A DNA stretch of 10,762 bases. It comes from an uncultured Phycisphaerales bacterium (GTDB lineage Bacteria; Planctomycetota; Phycisphaerae; Phycisphaerales; SM1A02). Below, one piece after another: positions 6,143 to 10,762 of this stretch (the first letter of the stretch is position 1; each line of letters begins with the position of its first letter). Made by a program: the position numbers and the translations under genes. The notes under the pieces are model-generated. The model was not told the DNA's origin. It did no database searches and saw nothing but the letters and a program-made list of their open reading frames with translations. The stretch spans positions 1 through 10,762 of the forward strand of contig CAMPIL010000093.1 of the NCBI GenBank assembly GCA_946886375.1, read 5' to 3'.

Positions 6143-6281
6143 CTATCCAAGCATGCGCTTCAGTTCGGCACCGCTTGGCCGGACATCAGAAGCGTTCACT
6201 ACGCAGTGCGTCGGCGCGCGTTTCGAATTCCTCCAGATGAAGAACTGTCCAAGGCACACCATGCTCCGTGGATGGCATCAT
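6143..6281 (-). pseudogene. Remnant of a GIY-YIG endonuclease gene (C-terminal half)
   Basis: On the minus strand, ATG at 6281 opens MMPSTEHGVPWTVLHLEEFETRADALRSERF before a TGA (6186-6188). This matches the second half of small GIY-YIG nucleases (UPF0213-like): 'ST.HG.PW.L.. E.F.TRAEA..RE' with the conserved W, E-E-F and the R-E-R-F end. In other frames the usual tail continues: S-G-Q (TCCGGCCAA), then AELKRMLG and a stop TAG at 6143-6145, so at least two frameshifts break it. The N-terminal half with the GIY and YIG motifs and the catalytic Arg is missing. It lies directly after the tRNA 3'-end remnant at 6287-6310 and the frame runs in from it (SNPITPIR). Complete genes of this family are often found just after a tRNA, with reading frames that run through its T-arm. 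Family assignment is by motif memory. Confidence 0.65.
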
Positions 6282-6286
6282 ACGAA

Positions 6287-6310
6287 TCGGAGTGATAGGA
6301 TTTGAACTAC
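6287..6310 (-). pseudogene. Degenerate tRNA 3' end (T-arm and acceptor strand)
   Basis: The minus strand reads GTAG-TTCAAAT-CCTAT-CACTCCG-A. TTCAAATCC fits the T-loop consensus; GTAGG/CCTAT would be the T-stem if one G were restored; CACTCCG-A is a 7-nt acceptor strand with discriminator A. No matching 5' strand (CGGAGTG on the minus strand) or paired D and anticodon arms were found upstream, so this is not a working tRNA. A CTTTTA stretch further up could be an old anticodon loop, but its stem does not pair. Confidence 0.5.
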
Positions 6311-6600
6311 AGTAAAAGCTTAGTCCCATTCACCCGAGCTGGAGGCAAGATTTTGCGAGCTTTCCATCAGGAGCGCGTCAGTACCTGAGGACCAACCAAG
6401 CACGATCGACCACGTCGATGGAGGCCGCGGCAGAACCACACCAGACGAACCAGCGTGTCAGCAGCACGATGCCGTGCCGTAGATGACGTCAAATTCGCCT
6501 TGTTCATAATCACTCCTTGAGAGTTCGTACTGCGCGATTACTCAATCTGAACAGTGCGACATCCTACCCAGCAAACGATAGGAGCATGCCGCCCCTTGAT
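6311..6600. other. Intergenic stretch, no gene seen
   Basis: Neither strand shows a frame with protein-like composition. The region lies between the tRNA/GIY-YIG remnant and the stop of the small gene at 6601. It may contain further decayed sequence; I could not identify any. Confidence 0.5.
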
Positions 6601-6765
6601 TTACTGGCTTGGCCATGATCTGACAATCTCCAGGAACGCCTCCATCACCTGAGGATCTGTGAACTGCGGCTCGGATTGGCCTGTCTGCTTGCGCAATTCC
6701 CTGAGCATCTGGGCCACTTCATCCGTCGTCAGGATCCGCCCGGCCTCTTCGCTCAAGGCCTCCAT
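6601..6765 (-). CDS. Small acidic helical protein downstream of the Ser/Thr kinase
   Basis: A 54-aa frame runs from the ATG at 6765 to a TAA at 6601: MEALSEEAGRILTTDEVAQ..., ending LEIVRSWPSQ. GGAGGA 5 nt before the ATG is a good ribosome binding site. The same frame stays open upstream with equally protein-like sequence (DVAEDSYGIASARECRHLLEDL) back to a CTG at 6837 that overlaps the kinase stop as CTGA. A 78-aa product coupled to the kinase is therefore the alternative. The sequence is mostly predicted helix, acidic (pI likely low) and without membrane segments. I do not recognise the family. Its position as the last gene of the sigma-kinase operon suggests a link to that pathway, but that is only positional. 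Confidence 0.55.
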   Translation of the reverse strand: MEALSEEAGRILTTDEVAQMLRELRKQTGQSEPQFTDPQVMEAFLEIVRSWPSQ

Positions 6766-6833
6766 GAGGTCCTCCAGCAAGTGGCGGCACTCACGAGCTG
6801 AGGCGATCCCATAGGAATCTTCAGCGACATCTT

Positions 6834-9566
6834 TCAGCTTGGGTCCATCGGCAGATTCGCCAGCGTCTGTTCGCGAAGAAGGCGGTACTCATCAGCCTTC
6901 TCTGGTTTGCCCCAGGCCTCATACAACCTCATGAACTCGACCAAGACGTCGTCGGGATTCCTGTTCCGCGTCCCCAGGCGGAAATCCACCAAGGTGTCGG
7001 CAGCGGTCCGAAGCTCCGATTCTGATTCCTCAAACTCTCCGCGCCGGCACAGGTTGCCGCCATGAAAGAGATGGGCTCGCGCGCGAACGTTCGCGGTGAG
7101 ATCGACTTTCTCCGTGCTGGCCAACAACGATCGGAACATCGAATCGGCCTCATCCAGACGCCCTAGCAACGAAACAAACCGCGCGACCCATATTTCGGTG
7201 TCAAAGGACATGTCGCCGTGCCCGCCTCCCATCGCCTGGAGTTTCTCAAAGAGTTCCCGCGCGAGCGCCTCGCCTTCAACCCAGCGTCCGCCGCGATCGA
7301 GGATCGGCAGGGCATCACTGATCGTCACGATCAATGCCAGGACATCGTCGTCCGCTTGAAGACACCTGATCCGCTCGAGTTTCAATTCAGCGGCAGTTGC
7401 GGAGTCGCCCCCTCGATGCGCCGCGTCGGCCAGCACGTCAAACGCTTCCAGCCGGAGAAAATGACATTCGCCGAGCCGGTCTGAAGCAGCATCAAGAATC
7501 TCGCGGCACTCCCGTGCTGCGGCATCGTACTGGCGTTGATAAGTGAGCATCTCGGCCCACTTGATTCTCGCATCCAGCGCGATCAGCGACGCGGGCCCGT
7601 ACGCGCGAGCCGCGCGAGCCACCAATTCCCTGGCCAGCGGCTCGATCCGGGCCACGATGGCGGCGCGCGTGTCGTAATCGGCCCCAGACGACCTTGTGCG
7701 ATCGAGGCGAATGAGGTTGCGGAGGGTGCGAATCTGGACTCCATCATCGTCGCCGTGCGCCAGCAGGCGCGAGCGGACGTCAAGGAATATGCGTTCAGCC
7801 TCGTCAATCCGGCCATGAAGCATGTGAACGACTCCGATCGTGCGTCGCAAATCGAGAGTCGACGGATCGTTGGGGCCGAAGACCCGGGCGGTTCTCTGTG
7901 CAAGGGCCGGCAAGCGTGATTCAACCTCGGAGACCTGCTGATTGTTGATCGCGCTCCCGACGTACATCTGTTCGCTGGTCAACGTGCGTGGGTCATCAGG
8001 CCCAGCGTGATGCTGCCAGAGTTCCATCGCGCGTTTGTATTCAGCCTTGGCCTTGCCCGCCATCGTCAGGTCGTAATAGACGCCGCCCAGGAGGTCGCGG
8101 ACCTGGGCCTCCAACATGGGAAGGCCCGCAAAGCGTTGCGCAGCGACAGCGGAGGCGTCGTCCATCACTTCAACCAGCCGCACGTCAGCGCCGTCCTGCT
8201 CAGGCTTTACACTGGTGAGGATTTCCCGCATGAAGTCATTGACGGCCTGCGCCTGCTGCGCCGCGTCGCGAGCCTGCTCGGCTGACTCCCGCGCCTGCAC
8301 TAGACCAACGGCAAGCCCGACCGCCCCGCACAGCGCCGCCATCGCCACAAGACACGACGCCAGCACGCCGACTCGATGACGTCGAATGAATTTGGCCGCG
8401 CGATAGGCAATTCCGGGCGGACTGGCGAGCACCGGCTCGTGGGACAAGTGGCGCCGAAGGTCCGCCGCGAAGTCCGCGGCGCTGCCGTAGCGGCGCTCCC
8501 GATCTTTGTCCATCGCCTTGAGCGTGATCCAATCCAGGTCGCCGCTGATTCGCGCCGGAAGCCGTCGGGGCTCGATGAGGCGCCGCGACGCCACATTCGG
8601 CAGCGTGTCGAGCGATGAGAGCCGCGTGCTTGGCTTGAGCGGCTCCGTCTGGCGAATGATGCGTCGCCATTCGCCCACGTCCGCCGACCGGGCCCGCTGT
8701 TCGTCAAACGGTGGCACGCCGGCCAGCAATTCATAGAGCACCACACCTAGTGAATAGACATCGGTCCGAGTATCGATGTCCATCGCGCTTTCGTCAGCCT
8801 GCTCCGGACTCATGTACTGGGGTGTCCCGATGACGCGGCGTCCCTCGCTTGTGAGCACCATGTCGCTGAGGCGACCTGTGGCGGCCTTGGCGATTCCGAA
8901 GTCGATGACCTTCAGCAGCGGCGAACCTTCGTTCATCGTGACCAACAGGTTGTTCGGCTTAATATCGCGGTGAATGACGCCCTTGGTGTGCGCGTGCTGA
9001 ACCGCGCCGCACACCTGGATGACCAAGTCGAGGCGGTCCTCGATGGAAAGGGAGTTCTGATCGCAATACTCGGTGATGGAGACGCCGTCGACAAACTCCA
9101 TGACGAAATACGGCCGCCCCTGGGCCGTGGCGCCGGCGTCGAGAACCGTGGCGATGCTGGGATGCTTCATCATGGCCAGAGCCTGCCGCTCGGCTTCAAA
9201 GCGGGCGACCACCTGCCGGGTGTCCATCCCGGGTTTGATGATTTTCAACGCGACACTTCGCGCCACCGGCTCGCGCTGCTCCGCCAGGTACACGCTGCCG
9301 AATCCTCCCTCGCCGATCAACCGCAGCAGCTTGTACCGCCCGATGGTTTGGCCGATCGATGCACCCTTTTCCCATGCTGAAACGGTTGGGTCCTCGAGAA
9401 ACCCAGTGGACTGTTCGTGTGCGGCAATCAGGTCCCGCAGTTCGTCAGCTGCCGATGCATCGGCGATCGCGATGCGATCCACGAAGTCACCCCGCTCGCC
9501 GCGCGCAAGTTCCAATGCGTCGTTGAACAGGTCCCTGATGTGTTGTTGGCGTTGGGTGTCCAGCAT
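6834..9566 (-). CDS. Transmembrane Ser/Thr protein kinase with TPR-like sensor region
   Basis: This 910-aa eukaryotic-type kinase has a helical N-terminal stretch (1-60), usual for planctomycete kinases. The kinase domain is at about 78-375: GEGGFGSV P-loop (85-92), VALK with K108, HRDIKPNN with catalytic D201 and N206, DFG (222-224), GTPQYMSPEQ activation segment end, and DVYSLGVVLYELLAG. A juxtamembrane stretch rich in Arg (RRHRVG) precedes one membrane helix (about 399-422, VGVLASCLVAMAALCGAVGL). A short coiled coil follows (ARESAEQARDAAQQAQ), then about 470 residues of TPR-like helical repeats outside the membrane, a probable ligand or protein sensor. Every catalytic residue checked is present, so it should be active. 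It follows the ECF sigma gene by 39 bp, same strand. Known from Vibrio EcfP/PknT: a kinase next to an ECF sigma factor can activate it by phosphorylation. A similar role here is inferred. Confidence 0.93.
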   Translation of the reverse strand: MLDTQRQQHIRDLFNDALELARGERGDFVDRIAIADASAADELRDLIAAHEQSTGFLEDPTVSAWEKGASIGQTIGRYKLLRLIGEGGFGSVYLAEQREPVARSVALKIIKPGMDTRQVVARFEAERQALAMMKHPSIATVLDAGATAQGRPYFVMEFVDGVSITEYCDQNSLSIEDRLDLVIQVCGAVQHAHTKGVIHRDIKPNNLLVTMNEGSPLLKVIDFGIAKAATGRLSDMVLTSEGRRVIGTPQYMSPEQADESAMDIDTRTDVYSLGVVLYELLAGVPPFDEQRARSADVGEWRRIIRQTEPLKPSTRLSSLDTLPNVASRRLIEPRRLPARISGDLDWITLKAMDKDRERRYGSAADFAADLRRHLSHEPVLASPPGIAYRAAKFIRRHRVGVLASCLVAMAALCGAVGLAVGLVQARESAEQARDAAQQAQAVNDFMREILTSVKPEQDGADVRLVEVMDDASAVAAQRFAGLPMLEAQVRDLLGGVYYDLTMAGKAKAEYKRAMELWQHHAGPDDPRTLTSEQMYVGSAINNQQVSEVESRLPALAQRTARVFGPNDPSTLDLRRTIGVVHMLHGRIDEAERIFLDVRSRLLAHGDDDGVQIRTLRNLIRLDRTRSSGADYDTRAAIVARIEPLARELVARAARAYGPASLIALDARIKWAEMLTYQRQYDAAARECREILDAASDRLGECHFLRLEAFDVLADAAHRGGDSATAAELKLERIRCLQADDDVLALIVTISDALPILDRGGRWVEGEALARELFEKLQAMGGGHGDMSFDTEIWVARFVSLLGRLDEADSMFRSLLASTEKVDLTANVRARAHLFHGGNLCRRGEFEESESELRTAADTLVDFRLGTRNRNPDDVLVEFMRLYEAWGKPEKADEYRLLREQTLANLPMDPS

Positions 9567-9605
9567 GTTCGTTGCACGGGGATGGGGTGAAGTGCGGTGC
9601 CGGGT

Positions 9606-10226
9606 TCACGAATCGGACGAATCTTGCAGCAGGCGGAAGAGCTTGGCTCGTGCGTAGGTCCACGCGCGCCGGACCGAGCGTTCAGACATCTCGAGCGCTG
9701 CCGCGGTCTGCTCGACCGACAAGCCGGCGAAGAATCGCAGCCTGACGATTTCCGCCGCCGACGGGTCGACCCTCTCCAGGCGCAGAATTGCGTCGTCCAT
9801 GGCCAAGATTTCGTCAGGATTTTCATCCGCGGCGAGGTCGCAGACGTTGACCAAGGTCCGCTTGTGCTTGCCGCCACGCTTCTGGGCCCCGCGCTGGCGG
9901 GCGTGCTCGATGAGAATCCGCCGCATGGCTTCGGCCGCGGCGCGATAGAAGTGCCGCCGGTCGTTCCATGCGACTTCGCCGCCTCCTTCGGTGCCCATCA
10001 TGCGAAGGTACGCCTCGTGAACCAGTGCGGTCGCCTGGAGTGTGTGCCCGGACCGCTCATGATTGATGAACGTCTGCGCGGTGGCCCGAAGCTGGGCGTA
10101 CACCTGACTGAGGAGCGCGCTTTCCGCCCCCTCATGCCCTGCCGCCACATCCTGAAGCAGCCGCGTGATCTGGGCGGGTTGACCAGGGTTTTCGGCGGCG
10201 GATTGCAGGCACGGCCTCCTTGACAC
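9606..10226 (-). CDS. ECF-type RNA polymerase sigma factor (PF07638/TIGR02999-like)
   Basis: A 206-aa frame from a GTG at 10226. Region 2: ITRLLQDVAAGHEGAESALLSQVYAQLRATAQTF, then HTLQATALVHEAYLRMMG (61-78), then the DRRHFYRAAAEAMRRILIEHAR block (89-110) typical of this sigma group. A basic linker (QKRGGKHKRTL) leads to region 4: PSAAEIVRLRFFAGLSVEQTAAALEMSERSVRRAWTYARAKLFRLL (155-200), with a clear HTH. AAGGAGG lies inside the GTG frame (10215-10221), 6 nt before an in-frame CTG at 10208; start at that CTG (200 aa) is a real alternative, as GTG 10226 has no ribosome binding site. It is first in the operon with the membrane kinase and diverges from a secreted protein gene. No classical anti-sigma gene is seen, fitting control by the kinase. 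Confidence 0.92.
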   Translation of the reverse strand: MSRRPCLQSAAENPGQPAQITRLLQDVAAGHEGAESALLSQVYAQLRATAQTFINHERSGHTLQATALVHEAYLRMMGTEGGGEVAWNDRRHFYRAAAEAMRRILIEHARQRGAQKRGGKHKRTLVNVCDLAADENPDEILAMDDAILRLERVDPSAAEIVRLRFFAGLSVEQTAAALEMSERSVRRAWTYARAKLFRLLQDSSDS

Positions 10227-10280
10227 GCATCATCCCGCGCGGTCCACGGTTTTCATACCCCCCAATGCAATTCTTCACGT

Positions 10281-10290
10281 TTGGCGCCAA
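10281..10290. promoter_or_regulatory. Palindrome in the sigma / secreted-protein divergent gap
   Basis: TTGGCGCCAA is a perfect 10-bp palindrome about midway in the gap (10227-10385) between the divergent sigma and secreted-protein genes. A short hairpin, CGAGG-TTT-CCTCG (10308-10320), follows. No convincing -35/-10 pair was found, so any operator role is tentative. Confidence 0.35.
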
Positions 10291-10385
10291 TTCTTGTCCG
10301 GTCGATCGAGGTTTCCTCGCTATGAGGGGCGTCTCGGATCGGGCAGGCCCAATCCTGCGACCCGTGACAACGAGGAAAAGAAAAC

Positions 10386-10762
10386 ATGAAAATGAAGAAT
10401 AGGCACATTTCGGCGATCGCTGGGGTCCTTTTCGCCTTTCCGATCATGATCCGTGCGGATACGGCGTTCACGTATCAAGGCAGACTCAAATCGGGCAGCG
10501 CACCTACAAATGGTGTTTTCGATCTTGAGTTTCGCCTCTTTGACGTGCCTGCCGATGGAACGGCGCTCGGGACGGTGACGTTGCCCAATCAGACCATCGA
10601 TGACGGCCAGTTCACGGTGGCGCTCGATTTCGGCGTCGGCCCGAACATTTTCGATGGCAACGAGCGCTGGCTGGAGATCGCGGTTGAAGGCACGACGCTC
10701 AATCCGCGTCAGCGCATCACGCCCGCGCCCTATGCGCTGTTTGCGCTCAGCGGCAACGAAGG
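10386..10762 (+). CDS. Secreted 'AFTYQGRL' family protein, N-terminal part
   Basis: The frame is open from an ATG at 10386 to the right edge (125 complete codons). GAGG, 10 nt upstream, supports this ATG over the one two codons later. It starts with a signal peptide: MKMKNRHISAIAGVLFAFPIMIRA, probable cleavage after A-D or R-A near residue 24. Then come the hallmarks of a family frequent in Planctomycetota: TAFTYQGRL (26-34), GVFDLEFRLFD, DGQFTVALDFG, FDGNERWLEIAVEG, and LNPRQRITPAPYALFAL. In full-length members this beta-rich exported module heads longer surface or tail-fibre-like proteins, whose C-terminal part differs. The substrate or partner is unknown. It diverges from the sigma gene and could be part of its regulon; no shared motif proves it. 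Confidence 0.8.
   Translation, partial: MKMKNRHISAIAGVLFAFPIMIRADTAFTYQGRLKSGSAPTNGVFDLEFRLFDVPADGTALGTVTLPNQTIDDGQFTVALDFGVGPNIFDGNERWLEIAVEGTTLNPRQRITPAPYALFALSGNE

Noticed and set aside
5990..6295. 101-aa plus-strand frame (MVCSIRLASVV...)
   Set aside because: It is antisense to the GIY-YIG remnant and to the kinase start; the minus-strand match to a known family is better.
6287..6370. Complete tRNA gene (Lys-like CTTTTA loop)
   Set aside because: No 5' acceptor strand, and D and anticodon stems do not pair; only the 3' end is tRNA-like.
9073..9657. 194-aa plus-strand frame
   Set aside because: Antisense to the kinase catalytic domain and the sigma-kinase junction; no supporting motif.

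Overview
The window looks like a chromosomal piece from a GC-rich member of the Planctomycetota, possibly a Phycisphaerae-type genome. Three things point there: an ECF sigma factor of the PF07638/TIGR02999 kind paired with a transmembrane Ser/Thr kinase carrying a large repeat domain; a secreted protein of the 'AFTYQGRL...RWLEI...PRQ...TPAPYAL' type at the right edge; and a small HARE-HTH protein like those common in that phylum. This placement is inference from protein style, not from a marker gene.

Layout. (1) 1-1285, accessory. A serine recombinase on the minus strand runs off the left edge. A 308-bp gap full of inverted and direct repeats separates it from a divergently read 103-aa HARE-HTH protein that ends in a strong intrinsic terminator. 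(2) 1524-2403. A small XRE/Cro-type regulator (minus) and a stand-alone PD-(D/E)XK nuclease of the HsdR N-terminal type (plus) diverge from a short gap holding a perfect 9-5-9 inverted repeat, a likely shared operator. (3) 2490-6002, minus strand. A 948-aa hybrid histidine kinase (three PAS, HisKA, HATPase, REC, Hpt) is followed by an unknown gene whose first part seems to be split off by a one-base frameshift in an A-run. The first two PAS domains are near-copies of each other and keep the FixL proximal-histidine signature. (4) 6003-6600 is mostly non-coding. It holds a decayed tRNA 3' end joined to a broken GIY-YIG nuclease gene. (5) 6601-10226, minus strand. A sigma factor and Ser/Thr kinase operon is followed by a small gene that is easily overlooked. 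(6) 10386 to the right edge: the secreted protein, read divergently from the sigma factor.

How the parts may work together. The sigma factor and membrane kinase form a probable signal-transduction pair; the sigma factor has 'LQATALVHEAY' where many ECFs carry an acidic region 2.2. The hybrid kinase is self-contained as a phosphorelay, but no DNA-binding response regulator is present here. The left part combines a recombinase, DNA-binding proteins and a nuclease, which fits an accessory island or defence-like cassette. No methyltransferase, helicase, CRISPR array or intact tRNA was seen.
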